64,000 bases of DNA from Flaccisagitta enflata (Eukaryota; Chaetognatha; Sagittoidea; Aphragmophora). Position 1 is the stretch's first letter, and every line of letters starts with the position of its first letter. Where the stretch lies: assembly GCA_965153355.1 (NCBI GenBank), contig OZ231127.1, positions 25,420,001 through 25,484,000 on the forward strand. The letters run 5' to 3'. Made by a program: the position numbers and the translations under genes. The notes below the pieces were generated by a model. It was given only the letters and a program-made list of their open reading frames with translations, made no database searches and was not told the DNA's origin. This document shows, piece after piece, positions 10,264 through 22,278 of this stretch.

Positions 10264-11519
10264 CCGGATGGGTCGCAACAGATGATAAATGACTTAGTTC
10301 TATCAAACACTACCATTTTTGGGTTTTGAGCTCAATATGCTGTGAAGCAAACCACTTCGAAAGCTTCTCAGAACTGAAGATTTTTTTCCAATATGGTATT
10401 TATAGGAACTTTTGCAAGATCTAGTTAGTTCTTGGCCAAAATCAAAGGTGTTTCAAGTCAAGGATGTTGATGTAATGAAAGCCGGTGAAATGGCTACATT
10501 TCTTCCCAGTTTTAGTTTTGTTTACTTTTCTGATTGTTTGGGGACCTTGCTGGGGGGGGGGGAGGATTAAAGGAGTTCTCTCTAAAGACTAAACAAAAGA
10601 ATGTAAGTTTTAAAATTTAGATTTCAAGAATAAGCAAATCTGAATAAACGTGGAATAATATCCCTCGCTGCACCCAAACTGAAAAATATGGAAGAAGGCC
10701 TTGTAGACCCTCGCTGACTAGGCTAGTTACTACTCTGTTTTTAGTTAGAGTTAACCCCAACTGGTTTGTGCTATCTCAACTTCGTAGACTGCCCCAATTT
10801 TTTAGTGCTGTCTAGAGAAATGAAAGGTATCATATTGGATTATCTAACGTAGGCCTTGTCTCCCTCACTTTCTAGTATTGGTCTGGTTGCCACCGACTTT
10901 TTTGCTTCTGTCAGCTCCGTTTCCGAAAAAAACTAGGCCAACACCTGTAATTCGCGTGCTTGACGCGTGTTACCGACAGATTGATGGACTTTGGACGGAT
11001 CCATGGATGGAGCGGGTCGTAGAGTCGCGTGCACACACCTGATAACGCAGGGATCGTCACTTGTCATTGAATTGATATCGTGCGTGCTTTACTGCTTTTG
11101 TCAGACAAAATATCTTCCTTTGTTTCACGTAAATGCATGCAAAAGCATGCAAATGCGCGCAAATGCAACCGATGCTTTTCGAGTTTCAAGCTTGCGTGCG
11201 CGCTCTTTCTCGTGTCGCAGATTTCTTTTGTCATATCCCATCTCTAATCCTTTTTTTTCTCCTCACTTTTCTACTAATTTGAAATCGTGGCATTGTGCAA
11301 CCCAAACCATCCATCTTTTGTTTCCCTTTTTTTCCAATACAGCCGCAGCTTTGCGTTTCTATGAGAAAGTGCTTCCTTAATTTCTTTTTGCTGTATAATT
11401 AATTAATTATCTTCATCCAAATACAGATGCTTCCTTCCTGCTCCCCTCCATCTCTTTGGCCTAGCCTGGCATAGTCATGGAGCAGGGCCGGTGTTGTTAT
11501 TCGGCAGGGCCCAGTGTTA
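10264..11519. other. Intron sequence with HCE debris
   Basis: Mostly unrecognised. A worn HCE terminus (GGAGCGGGTCGTAGAGTCGC) lies at 11010-11040 and ATGCATGCAAAAGCATGCAA at 11132-11165. Confidence 0.6.
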
Positions 11520-11694
11520 AACAAGGCTAGATACACGACTACCTTAGTTGCTTGCGGTTGAGAAGAGGCAGTGACAAAAATGGCAAAACAAATATTTGGG
11601 CAGGATCAGAAGCAGTAACGCAAAACCGCTCATAATCGCGGATGGACCGACTGACTGACATGGCGGATTATCAAGTGGCGTGCACGCCACTAAA
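11520..11694 (-). mobile_element. HCE, hairpin type AGTGGCGTGCACGCCACT
   Basis: CAAGGCTAGATACACGAC start and a terminal hairpin AGTGGCGTGCACGCCACT. The paired change to G-G/C-C keeps the stem, but the internal site (AGTTGCTTGC) does not match it. Confidence 0.8.
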
Positions 11695-11765
11695 TATCGG
11701 AACTAGTATCATCTAAAATTTTAAAAAAGCACATGCATAGGGGGGGGGCTGTTATAGCTTTAATA

Positions 11766-11935
11766 CAGTAAAATTCCACCCACACAGATTTCAGGAGACC
11801 AATAAATTATATTTGTTATAAGCGGAATTCTGTTATAGCCAATCTAGGAAAATAAAAGAAAATTGGTTAATGGAACCAAAAGCTAGTATCTGTTATAGGC
11901 GGAATTCCGTTAAAAGCGGGAGTGAGGTTCAACTG
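11766..11935. mobile_element. pogo/Tigger-like MITE, copy 1
   Basis: CAGTAAAATTCC ... GAGGTTCAACTG between TA dinucleotides (11764-11765, 11936-11937). Internal TTATAAGCGGAATTCTGTTA and its repeat. The CAGT end and TA target fit the pogo group. Confidence 0.8.
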
Positions 11936-12087
11936 TAATAGATAATATGCTTGCAAAAAGCCCAACTGCTTGAGTAATTGGCGTGACAAACGTATGGACC
12001 GAGCGATAATAAAAGTATGCGCGAGAAAATCTTCTCATCGCGGACCATTGCATTTGCTACTGGCTGCTGGCCTTGCAAGTTTTTTTT

Positions 12088-12289
12088 TGTCGCGTGCACG
12101 CGACTCTACAACCCGCTTTGTCCGTCGGTCGGTCGGTCGGTCGGTTGGTTGGTTGGTCGGTCACATTTTACTTTTTTTACAAATTTACTTTTTTGACCCC
12201 ACTGCTCCTGCCCAAATGGTCTGGTGACCTCAAATATGGCCTCTGCCCACCCGCACGCGACTTCGGTAGCTGTGTATCCGGCCTTGTTT
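12088..12289 (+). mobile_element. HCE, arm type GTCGCGTGC
   Basis: Hairpin GTCGCGTGCACGCGAC, GGTCGGTCGGTCGGTTGGTT, internal GCACGCGAC exact, end GTGTATCCGGCCTTG. Confidence 0.87.
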
Positions 12290-13412
12290 CTGCTCTCATT
12301 ATCCCGTTTATCTCGGAATTTTTTATTTTCCATGTAGTTTTACTCACTCTTTAATCTTCTCTAAATAACAACTACTGTGACATTCAATGGTCTTAGTTTC
12401 ACGTCAATGGGGGACGAAGCATTTACCCCTGTTTTACTCGGTCTAAGACAGACAAATGCATAAAACAGATTCTTTGACGCGTCGCTATGTGGGGAAGAGA
12501 ATCAAAGGCAAGAGGGAATCTAAGGCGACCTAATCTCAGTTTTACACTCCTGGCTCAATTTCAACTCATCTTTAAGTAAGAATAAGCGACCATCAGTTGA
12601 AAGCTGTCGAGTTGGGGCAGCTGCGCACTCAAAGAAAATCCATCATCTCTATTTTTGCTTCATGGCGGATACGGCGCGCTCCCTTGGTTGCTGGTACAGT
12701 GAAATCCCGCTCCAACGGATTTCAAGGGATCAACAATTTTTTTCTGCTATAGGCGGAATTCTGTTAAAGCTAATATAAGAAATAAAAGAAAACAGGCTGA
12801 AAGGGCAGAGAAATTGCATTTGTTATTGGCGGATTTCCGTTAAAAGCGGGTCCGTTGGAGCGGGGTTTAACTGTAATGTGCTAGCAATGTGCTCATTTGC
12901 GAGAGAGTGAGTGTCCTTTAGCTACTACGCCTCTCAAGTGTATTGGTTTTGTTACCTCCAACTTCATCCATTGGAAATGGATGGATGGACAGGACGGCCC
13001 GATATGATTCAAATCATTCGAGTGAACTATCACTCACATTTTGATGTTTTGATCCTGGGTCGCGCTCAGGCTGAACCCCGATTCATATCGCATGGGATGA
13101 CGTTGACCGCGATTTATTGATTTTCTTTCCATCTGTTTTTTCTGTGCGTTTGCTGAAAAGGCTCTTTCACGGTCGGTCAGTCTATTGGAAGAATTCTACA
13201 GATGAGCTTCACAAGTGCGCATGCTGAGGGATTGGAGAAAACCTCTCAGTGAAGTTGCTTTATTGTAAATAAAGAAATATTTACAAAATCTTTCATGAGT
13301 TAGTGAATTGAATGTCTGCGAGAGCGCTCAATTGGTGCCACTGTGTTGGGATGTGGCTTGTTGATCAGCGGTTTCTAAAGGGAATCTTCATCAGCCGATC
13401 CCTGTTTTTACT
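12290..13412. other. Intron sequence
   Basis: Apart from the pogo-like MITE at 12697 nothing is recognised; short frames have no coding character. Confidence 0.6.
12697..12873. mobile_element. pogo/Tigger-like MITE, copy 2
   Basis: CAGTGAAATCCCGCTCCAAC ... GTTGGAGCGGGGTTTAACTG between TA (12695-12696, 12874-12875). Better preserved ends than the copy at 11766, same internal TATAGGCGGAATTCTGTTA. Confidence 0.85.
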
Positions 13413-13540
13413 TAGATGCGTCATCGTAGCTCTCTATGAGGGTCTGTCTGTCCGTCCGTCCATCCATCCGTCCGTTGGTCTGTTACGCCTTTTCTGATTT
13501 CACGCAGATGACGCATCGAGTTGCCCGCCTTGGCTTGTTT
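13413..13540 (+). mobile_element. HCE, arm type AGATGCGTCA
   Basis: Terminal AGATGCGTCATCGTAGCTCT; internal TGACGCATC at 13510 is the complement of GATGCGTCA, including the A that distinguishes this copy. End GCCCGCCTTGGCTTGTT. Confidence 0.8.
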
Positions 13541-13689
13541 GTATTATGACTGGTTTCATGCTTGTATGATAAGTGGCTTTTTGTAGAATGGATTACTTTT
13601 GACCTTAGTGGCATCTAAAGCAGGGGTAAACATAAAGTATTCCACCCCCAGCCCCCAGCGGGAGGGGGGGAAATAAAGAGATGGAGAAT

Positions 13690-14137
13690 AGACGCAAAAG
13701 TGTTAATGGTCAGTGTTATCCGTGCCCTGCTTAAGTAAGTTATGTTTGTAGTTTGAGGGAGCAGGGCAGTAGCCCTGAAGGCCTCGATGCTTTTACACAT
13801 ATGGGGAATTTTTTCCTCCTCCTCCGCACCCTTCCCTCGCCCCGGCTTTGAAGCCTATATCTCAGCCTGAGGCCCTAATCCCAGCCTCAAGGGCCAAATC
13901 CCTTTAAGCTGGAATTTGGGCCTTGGGGTTAGGATTTGGGCCTTGAGGTTGGGATTTGGGCCTCAAGACTGGGATTTGGGCCCCAAGACTGGGATTTGGG
14001 CCTCCATGCTGGGATATGGGCTTGAGGCTGAGATATGGGCCTGGAGGTTGGGGGAAGGGGGCGTCCAAAGAAGGAGGAGGAGAAAATTCACCATGTGTGA
14101 AAGTATAGGTCATCGACCCCTTCGGGGCCGCTGCCCA
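13690..14137 (-). mobile_element. GCF element, copy 2
   Basis: Reverse orientation: tail TGGTCAGTGTTATCCGTGCC, then GGGCAGTAGCCCTGAAGGCC at 13764, about ten units of TGGGATTTGGGCCT, and CCCCTTCGGGGCCGCTGCCC ending at 14137. Belongs to the subfamily with TTCACAC...GTGTGAA next to the end repeat. Confidence 0.8.
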
Positions 14138-14399
14138 AAAAACAAGGCTGGAATAGAAGAAGAAAAGTCATTGAAGATTTTACTAATTTGACTCAAATTC
14201 TATTATATCTTTACACTATTGAGTAGAAAATCAGATTTCTTTAACCAGCCAGAGAAAAAATCAAGACCAGGGGGAATGAAATCAAAAGCCACTAAACATT
14301 ATACAGCCCTGATCAGGCCCTGATCCAGAAGTGAGTTGGTTGATGACCAGTGGTCATTCGATGCACAAAAGATGTTTTTATTGTTGTTATATATCTAGT

Positions 14400-15040
14400 A
14401 GCTTGTACCGAAAAGACAAAAAACAATAAAATCAGATGTCCACGAGTAGTTCTTGTTGTGAGGCTATCTTGGGCTTCTAATGACATCAATTTCAGATTGA
14501 AAATTTTGCATCTTGCTGGCCGCGCCTTACCTTGAAATTTCCTTTTGCCTATAGGAAACCAAAAAATTCAAGTTACTAAATTCCCATTCTTGACTGCATA
14601 TTTGAAATCTGCATGAAAAACTGATAATTGAAAGTGCTCTCCTTTTTACAAAATTCCTTTGGGATCATAGTCAAAATTCATCTTGAAGATATGACAAAAA
14701 GGTAAGTTTGGCGATTTTATAAAGAAATAAAAGAGAAAGGTAAGTTTTGCAGACTTTGACGCTTATTTTGAGCACCTTCTAGTTGGAATATTGAAAAAAG
14801 GAAAGCACTTTCAATTAAGTTTTTTCTGCAGATTTCAAATCTGCAGTCAAAACAGAGATTTAAGCACTTTTAAATTTTTGGTTCCCCATAGAGGTAGGTT
14901 TTACCAAGGGTAAGACGCGGAAAGCTTAAAGTAGGATTTGAGTGGCAAAACTGATCTTAACAGGAGGCCAAGACAGCCCCACAGCATAAAGTGCATGTAG
15001 AATGCCAAATTTATCACTTTTCGTCATTTAGGTACAAGCT
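14400..15040. mobile_element. 641-bp foldback with 10-bp target duplication, copy 1
   Basis: Inverted ends AGCTTGTACC and GGTACAAGCT, flanked by the exact direct repeat TATATCTAGT (14390-14399, 15041-15050). Arms pair over more than 200 bp, including GGCCGCGCCTTACCTTG and the shared CTGCAGATTT blocks. Duplication length fits Mutator-like elements (8-11 bp); superfamily not proven. Confidence 0.85.
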
Positions 15041-15387
15041 TATATCTAGTGAGTTCCGATTCGTCGAATTGTCTTGTTGGTCTAGAATCTCGCTTGGGTC
15101 AATTGTTCTCGGTCCATGGAGAAGATGGATGAGGAAGAACTGTTTTGTGTTGTCCCATCCAACCCGTGTTCCTCTTTGTATCCACATATTTTCTGCCTCC
15201 ATTCCAGTTGCGGACCCTACACGTTGGTCCGTCCGACATATTTCTTTCCGTTTACGTTGGTGTCTGTTGGTGGCAATTTTTACTGACGCTGATTCGATTG
15301 GAGGGTATATCTCTGTCCGTTGGCCCAACCAAACAATCCCCAATTGGCCGATGTCCTGTAGGATACGGTTGAATTCCTCAGGGGCAT

Positions 15388-15600
15388 ATTTCGGGCTTCA
15401 GATGACTGATTCAGGTCATGGAAGGGCTGATGGCGGAATCAAGGGCTGGAGGGCAGATTTATGGGCTGGAGGGCAGGTTTTAGGGCTAGAGGGCAGGCTT
15501 AAGACGCGGAGGGCTGATTTGAGGCCTGGAGTGGTCATGTGAGACTCGGGAGGGCTGACGAGGGCTTGAAGGGTAAGAGTCAGGCGTAAGAGTGTGGCCT
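15388..15600. repeat. GGGCTGGAGGGCAG minisatellite
   Basis: About ten loose 21-22-bp units (AGGGCTGGAGGGCAGATTT); same unit length and style as the GCF arrays but without GCF ends. Confidence 0.7.
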
Positions 15601-15677
15601 ATGAGTGTTGATTTGTGGCCTCTATTGCCATGGGGGGGGGGGGCAGGATGAGGATGGTTAGGATGGACGGGCGCTGT

Positions 15678-15680
<3 letters not shown>

Positions 15681-15767
<87 letters not shown>
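15681..15767. repeat. (CT)n microsatellite
   Basis: About 43 CT units, at the 3' tail of the LINE fragment. Confidence 0.97.
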
Positions 15768-15772
<5 letters not shown>

Positions 15773-15938
15773 TCCTCCGCGATATGTTTTATTTATTTTT
15801 TTCATGTTTATATTCGTAAATGAGAACATTTACAGCACATACAGCAAAAGATCACAGTAATACCGACACAAAGGGTAAAAGAGAAAAAAAAATGGCAAAG
15901 ACTAAGCAACTAAGAGTAGCAATAGATAAAAGAACAAG

Positions 15939-16661
15939 TTAGGATGTAAATTCATCATCTTCTTCGAATGGGTGAAATTCTGAGAAAAATCGAATAACAT
16001 CGTTGCTCGACTCACGCGAGTTACGCAGAAATTTCATTTTCTGAATGGCGAAGATCTCGTCAATTCCTTTGTAGCCCATGTTTTGTCTTAAATCACGAAT
16101 ACTGATCCATCGATTAAAACCAAAAATCTTTCTGATGCAGTCATTAATCGCTACATTAACATCATGCTTATCTCGTGAGCAATACTCTTTAACTTGAGAA
16201 CCGTAAGTAATAATTGGTACACAATTGGTGTATAAAAGGCGCATCATCACTTCTTCAGAAGGTTTATACATTGTATTCAGGATACAGTTTGCAGATCTAC
16301 GAAAAGAAGCAAGATCAGGCTGAGCAGAAAAGCTAAATTGCTCACCTCCTTTAATGTAGAAACCTAAATATCTCCACATGTCCACAATTTCAATTGACTG
16401 CCCGTCAATCTTAAGCGGGGCTGTTACACCAAGGTCTTTACCTTTGCCAAAAACAATGGTCTTCGTTTTTTTAAAACTAAAAGAAATACAATACTGCTTA
16501 CCATATTCTACAGTAAGATCAAGTAATTTCTGCATTGACTCTCTAGTCGGACATAAAAGCGCTAAATCGTCTGCGTAAAATAGACATGCTACAAAAAGAT
16601 CAACAATATGACATCCTATATGAGTTTTTCTTAAAATGCCAATAAGTTCATCAACATAAAG
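15939..16661 (-). pseudogene. 5'-truncated non-LTR retrotransposon: C-terminal part of the reverse transcriptase
   Basis: Minus-strand frame reading L-Y-V-D-E-L-I-G-I-L-R-K-T-H-I-G-C-H-I, then the catalytic block F-Y-A-D-D-L-A-L-L, then the thumb region with K-K-T-K-T-I-V-F-G-K and the strand W-R-Y-L-G-F-Y-I. This is the palm-to-thumb half of a LINE-type reverse transcriptase; the fingers and the endonuclease are missing. The frame is intact to its stop at 15941-15939. The 5' break at about 16661 lies against an (ATC)n run, as in abortive target-primed insertion. The 3' untranslated part runs to about 15775, where AATAAATAAA is followed by (CT)n. Clade not assigned. It lies in the 21-kb intron of the IgSF gene, antisense to it. 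Confidence 0.87.
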
Positions 16662-16796
16662 ATGATGATGATGTCATGTCTTTGTGTTGTTGTCATCCTT
16701 CTCGGGAATTAATTGAATTTCCGCCGTCACATCGATTCTCACCTGATGAAGTTGTTTTGGCTACCGACGGTCAACAGTGGGTCATCACAGTGCCGA

Positions 16797-16915
16797 TCTC
16801 TACTGGCTGGAGATGGGTGATGTGTACCAAAGGTGGGCTGTGTGGGTGATATTGGATAAGTTGGTTGTGCGGTTTAGGTAAATTTGGTGGATTGCTCTGT
16901 AAGGTCAAGTGCGGT
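16797..16915. repeat. GT-rich repeat related to 18000-18300
   Basis: GGGTGATGTGTACC, GGGCTGTGTGGGTGATATTG and GTGCGGTAGGTAA recur in similar form at 18005-18040 and 18240-18300. The complementary strand reads as Pro/His-rich low-complexity frames. Confidence 0.5.
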
Positions 16916-17595
16916 AGGTAATCACTGACGATACAGGTCGTACAAACTAGATACGATCTACTGCACGATCTAGATAGTTCTCGTCTCCAATAGATATGAG
17001 AAGAGATAGCTATATATCGATTATCAGATATATCTAGATATCGATTTCCCATACGATTCACTATTTTATTCATAGTTATCTTATTATTAACTATAGCAAA
17101 AAAAAAGAGACAAAATGTTTTTTTTATTGTTTCACATTCATACAATGAGAAAAAACATAGCAAAATCCATGACCGTTTTAAAGCTCTTCAGAAGAGCTTC
17201 GAAATGAGACCATGCTGGTTGTTGTAGCTTTATTTGTTTAGAAATGACATAAGGATAAAGAGTAGATGGTCAAGACTGTAACAGCCACGTTAAAAAAGCT
17301 GTACCTTTTAGTTAGATCATAAAAAACAGAGAAAAAATAATATCTATGAACTTTTTTTTCAGGGTATTTTTAAAGATTTTTAAATTTTCTTTCATTCAAG
17401 ACCAATCCCAGATCTGTACTACGCGAATAAAAAAAAATTCCTTGCCAAATCTCTTTTATTATAGATTAAAACAAATTTTTCAATTACATTTTTTACAAAA
17501 AATTTTTGAATAAAGATATCAAAAAAACAAAGAGAAAGTTAAAAGAAAAAACAAAGCCCAATTGAAAAATAATAAATGATAAATAAAAACTGAAA
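16916..17595. other. Very AT-rich intron sequence
   Basis: Dense A/T runs, overlapping ATATC/GATAT motifs at 16970-17040. No gene or element end seen. Confidence 0.6.
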
Positions 17596-17672
17596 ATTGA
17601 AAACTAAAAACTGAAAAGTGAAAAGTGAAAAGTGAAAAGTGAAAAGTGAAAAGTGAAAATTGAAAATTGAAA
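17596..17672. repeat. GTGAAAA tandem array
   Basis: About ten 7-bp units (GTGAAAA, changing to TTGAAAA on both sides) in very AT-rich intron. Confidence 0.85.
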
Positions 17673-17869
17673 ATTGAAGAAAGAAGGAAAGAAATATGAT
17701 AAACGCAAAATAAAAAACTAAATGTTAATTTAGAAAAAAATCATGAAAGAAATAATGAGAGTTGCCAAGTACAATACATAATAAAAACAATCATTTGTTA
17801 AAAGGATCAAAAGAAATCAGTCATGAATGTTTTCAGAAATAAAATGAAAGGAAAAAAAAAGGCTCGGGC

Positions 17870-18300
17870 TTGAGGGTCTGTCTATCTGTCCGTATGTCTG
17901 TCTGTCTGTCTCGGTGGTCTGTCTCGGTGTAGCACACTGGACATCGATCAACGACACAGGGAAGAGTCTCGGTCAGTCTGTCCGATCCGGGTCGATATTT
18001 GCGGTGATTAGCGGTAGGTTATGTGGGTGATAAAATTGTTTGGGCTGGACGGGTAAGGCAAGTTCGTGGGATGAGCATTTAATGTGTGGTGCTGGTGGGG
18101 TGGGTTGTGTGGGTATGGAAGGGCTGAGGGCAGGGCGGTTTGTGCAGGTAGGTTGCTTTTCAGAGGGTCTGTTGCGCAAGAAGGTGGAGTTAGCGAGCAG
18201 GGTGGGTTGTGTTGCGTTATGTAAACACTACACTGAGCAGGTTGGGATATCTGGTTAAGATGGGTTATGTGGATAAGATGGGTTGTGTGGGTGCCATGAC
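17870..18300. repeat. GTCTGTCC stretch plus GT-rich repeat
   Basis: CTGTCTATCTGTCCGTATGTCTGTC followed by G/T-rich blocks with GTTATGTGGGTGATAAAAT and GATGGGTTGTGTGGGTG. Related to 16797-16915. Confidence 0.5.
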
Positions 18301-19072
18301 CCATGAGTTCCGGTGAATATGTGAAACTGGTTGTGGAATCAAAAGAAAAAAGAAAAACTGGTTATACATTTGGCTTAGTCTAACTCTAAGCTCTCTCTTG
18401 GCTTCCCTTTCCAGCTCTATTCTTTTGGTAATCTAAGCTTTGAGCTCTAATATGGAAAATTGAAAGTCGTTACAGGAGGAATATTTGCTTAGTAAGCGAA
18501 AAGTCCGACACAACGACAATTGGATTTGAAAGTGGCCCCAGAAATCTTTTGAAATTCTTTTCAGTTTAGCGCTTCCATTTTTGGGTGGGTGAACAATTTT
18601 TCTTGGATACGCAAATTGAGGATTTTAAGTAGAAACCTAGAAAATAAATGTAGCAAGAATTCGGCTTAAGCGCATACTGACCAAGGCTTGTTCGCATCAT
18701 CCTACCATGACTTACTAGCCTAGTCATGAATTGACACATACTATAATCAATCATACCTTTTTCATCGACCCAAACATAATGGGTAAATCTTTCTACGTTA
18801 CCATTATAATTAACAGACCCAAACTTCTTTTCAACATATCAACCCATATGTTTTCGATTCTATACATCGTACACTAATCCGTTCAACTCTATCCTCTTGG
18901 CCATCTTAGCTAAACTCAACCCCGCACTAAACCTTTACCCCTTTTCACCCACACCATGGACATAGTATATGTTCTCACCGCATCTTTGGCAAACCATCCA
19001 TCAGAAGGCAGACATTGATCCAACATAAGAGAACGCGATTGTCATTCACAACTCAAATCCCGCGATTGTCAT
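18301..19072. other. Intron sequence
   Basis: No recognised feature except a 28-bp direct duplication (GCGATTGTCATTCACAACTC) at 19034 and 19062. Confidence 0.6.
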
Positions 19073-19326
19073 TCACAACTCAAATCCCACATATTTGTAC
19101 AAGATTGTTACAACCCAGAGGCTTGGGAACCCGAATGCCGGAAACGCGAGAAATATGAGGCTGTTAGCTGTGGGTAAACTACGACACGTTTTCCCGTCGT
19201 CAATATAAACATGAATGTCAATTGCCCGTTCCTGGTTTTTATGTGTTACCGCATTTCCTTTCCCTTCCTCTTCCGCCTCATATCGGCGTATGAAAAGGGG
19301 GGTTTCAGGAGCGTCAACTGACATTC
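19073..19326 (-). CDS. Possible minus-strand exon
   Basis: A minus-strand acceptor CCAACTGCAG precedes a frame reading M-S-V-D-A-P-E-T-P-L-F-I-R-R-Y-E-A-E-E-E-G-K-G-N-A. A possible donor GCG|GTAACA falls 25 residues in; otherwise the frame continues through I-D-I-H-V-Y-I-D-D-G. Composition is protein-like, but the phase does not match the other minus-strand exons. Low confidence. Confidence 0.18.
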
Positions 19327-19438
19327 CTGCAGTTGGATGTTATTTCAGTGATTATACACATATTTCTTAAACAGACAAAATGTTGTTGTTATGTTTGGAT
19401 ATTGGGAAGATAATGTTGATATTGGAATGACTGAAAAG

Positions 19439-19801
19439 CAGGGGTGTATAAATTTGAGCGGCTTTTGATTTCTTTGCCCCCTCCCCCATCATTTGATTTT
19501 TTACCCCATAGAGTATAAATATAGTATAAATATGGTTTTAATAGCGCAAAATAGCATTTTGGAACTTTCAAAAGTGTGTAAACTTCTGAAATTTTGTTTT
19601 TTAGTCTTTTGCACACTTTGATTTTCTTCCCGTTCTCCAAACACTTAGATTTTGTTCCCCAACCATAATCTGAAGGAGAATTGAACCAGCAAAGAGAAAA
19701 ATATATTAGTAATATATAGGAGTAGTGCAAAATTGGAAGCTAAATATCGAATGGTCTCAGTATTGGGGGGGGGGGGTAGTGGTCTAATTTATACACGCCT
19801 G
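19439..19801. mobile_element. hAT-type MITE, CAGGGGTGTATA family, copy 1
   Basis: Ends CAGGGGTGTATAAATT and AATTTATACACGCCTG; exact 8-bp duplication CTGAAAAG at 19431-19438 and 19802-19809. Contains C-runs and G-runs near the two ends. 363 bp, no transposase. Confidence 0.9.
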
Positions 19802-20619
19802 CTGAAAAGTTAAAAGGTGCTGAGGCCATTCAATATTTGGCTTACAATTCTGCCCCACTCCTATGTACAGGGTACGACAAAGTGCGGGAGCACGGGAGCA
19901 TTGCTCCAAGGCAGCTAGCCACTTTGTAGGCAGAAGAGAGAGGGAAAAGAGGGGAAAAGAGGAAGAATGGGAAAAAGTTATGGCAAAAAAAAACAAAAAA
20001 GGTTAAAAAAGTGGTAAAAAAGACCCAGAAGGTTTTGAGTCAGGATAGTTCATTTGCCTGAAAAAATATTGAGAGTATTTGTTTTGATAGTATCCTATTA
20101 GACAACAAAAAAATCACGTTAAAATTTTGTAGGCAAAAACCGGATGAAAAATTTTGTTGTAGGCAGCAAAAAATTTTGTCGGACCCTGCCTATGTATTCT
20201 TAATATATTTTTATCTATGCTGGTTCAATTCTCCTTCAGATTACGGTTTTTCTCTCTTAGGCTCTGTTATGGGTTGAGTTTTGACTTCTTTCTTTGTCGG
20301 TTACTTGTTACTTGTTTTTGGTAATGCCATTTCTGGATACATGTCCTTGTCAACATTTTGTGTTTTTTGTCTGTCCAATACTGTCTGCGTCTGTCTTCCT
20401 TTATTATTCTTCTCCGCCTTGCTCCATTTTCCAACCTAATTTGTCTCTGCCCGTCTATTTTTCTTTGGCCCATGTCCCCCGTGTGATTCTTTTTTTTTTC
20501 TTTTATTGTTTAGTTGTTCTCACTTCTTCCCCAGTTTACTGCTACATGGATACAAGACATAACGGGTCCTGTAACGGATATTCACCATCTCTGTTATGTA
20601 TCTCTTCCGTCTCCCTTTA

Positions 20620-20735
20620 CAAGGCCGGATACACGGCTACCCAAGTCGCGTATGAGTGGGTAGGGGCAATGATAATAGTCGCAAAAGCGTCAGATGGTCA
20701 GCGTTACCCGTTGCCCCTATGTGGGTGTGTGGTGG
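20620..20735 (-). mobile_element. HCE fragment fused to a GCF tail
   Basis: CAAGGCCGGATACACGGCTA then AGTCGCGTATGAGTGGG; runs into TGGTCAGCGTTACCCGTTGC, the GCF tail. No terminal hairpin. Confidence 0.7.
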
Positions 20736-21549
20736 TAAGAGGGGCACACACAGGAGTATCTTTTCTGAGACTGCATTCAGTGGTTGCGATATGACTAATT
20801 TGAAACCTATCATTTTATGAAAGTTGGGTCTCGTAGAAGTTGATAGGTCATGATTTTATTCTATGCGGACTGATTCGAGTGGGTGAAAATGATCTTTGAA
20901 GTTTTACTCGGAATTTCAAATGCGTCCCTAACAGCCTTCTTGATACAGAAAAATTATGTGCGACTAGGTTTTAAGTTGTGGCAGACCTGTCTTACGTCTC
21001 ACCGAGTTTCAGTGCTGTCGGCGTTGTGGTTGCTGAGATCTTGATTACCCCCACCAGGTGTAGACCAACAAAAATGTGAGAGGTTGTGAACGATGACTCC
21101 TATGTTTTCGTAAGAAGTTACCCAGTCTCTTTAACATATTCCACGGACGAATGTCGCCGCACGTCGCATAGGTCATAATTGCACTTTTTTTTGGTCTTTT
21201 TCTCTCAGACTGATGAACTCCACGTAATTTCCAATTTAATGTAAGCGAATGTATTATCAGCCTTATTTTTACTTGCCCTCTACTTCGAATGAGAGGAATG
21301 ACAAAAAATAAAATCAAAGTCTCAAAGAAAGAGACACTGTAATGTGGAAGATGTTATTAGTACTCGGAAAGATCGGGCATCGAAAATGATAGGGAATTTT
21401 TTTTTATTCTTTTTTGTGATTTAGGAAAGGGCTGCATAGGGTGTGGAGAACAGGGCCGGATACACGAGGTAAAATAAGGCCGGACACACTCTGTAGTCAC
21501 GGACGGTTGGGTAAGAGTAGTAGTGCAAAAACTGCTCGCAAGTTTGAAA

Positions 21550-21679
21550 AAATAGTTCTATGATCTTTGATTATTTCCCCCCCCCCCTGCCTTTGATTTT
21601 CTTCCCCGCGATGCGATAAAATTTTCTTCCCTATATCCGAACCCTTTGATTATAGAATATAGAACCATATACAGGCCCG
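21550..21679. mobile_element. Degenerate copy of the CAGGGGTGTATA hAT MITE
   Basis: Shares the CCCCTGCCTTTGATTTTCTT and CGCGATGCG blocks and ends in ATATACAGGCCCG; the other end is lost. Confidence 0.6.
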
Positions 21680-21730
21680 TCGGCAACACCAGAAATGCAG
21701 AATTTGACGGATGGACCATGGGTGTACGGC

Positions 21731-21754
21731 CAGGGACGTCGGCCGACGTCCCTG
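21731..21754. repeat. Perfect 24-bp palindrome
   Basis: CAGGGACGTCGG followed directly by CCGACGTCCCTG, no loop. Sits right of the degenerate hAT MITE; GTCGGACT recurs 3' of it. Confidence 0.85.
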
Positions 21755-22278
21755 TTTGTCGGACTAACACCCCTGTCGGACTTAAGCCCCTGTAAAAAAG
21801 GAAGGCAAAAAATGAAGGCAAAAAATGAAAAATAATCAAATAAAAAGTAAATCAGGAAGAGAAAAAGCATACTTTGGGGAATAAAGAGAGAGAATGTGAG
21901 TCTTTCTATCAAATTTGGCTGTCATTTCCTATTAAGGATTGTACTTTAAGATTGGAAAAAACTGAATTAGCTATGAGCTTTGTCGGGCTTGAAGCTCTGT
22001 CGGACTTAAAACAGCTTGCCGACGGCCCTTTGAGATTCCGCGCCATACACTTATGGGATGGACAGACCAACGGAAAAACCGAAAAGTTGCCTATGATGTT
22101 GCATAGCATGTAGAGCAAGCACGGGTCTTTTGAAACCTACTTCTGATATGAGAGAGTACAAATTTGAACTTGTTTATGAGCCATAATTCAGGATTGAGAA
22201 TATGAAATTCAAAAATCGCTATGATAAGGCTAATTGTATTAACATAAAATTTGATTCATTGTCCTATATATCCTTTTT

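Noticed and set aside
15014-15542. Overlapping frames on both strands right of the 14400 foldback
   Set aside because: Composition is mixed, but no acceptor/donor pair or recognisable domain; one frame runs into the GGGCTGGAGGG minisatellite.
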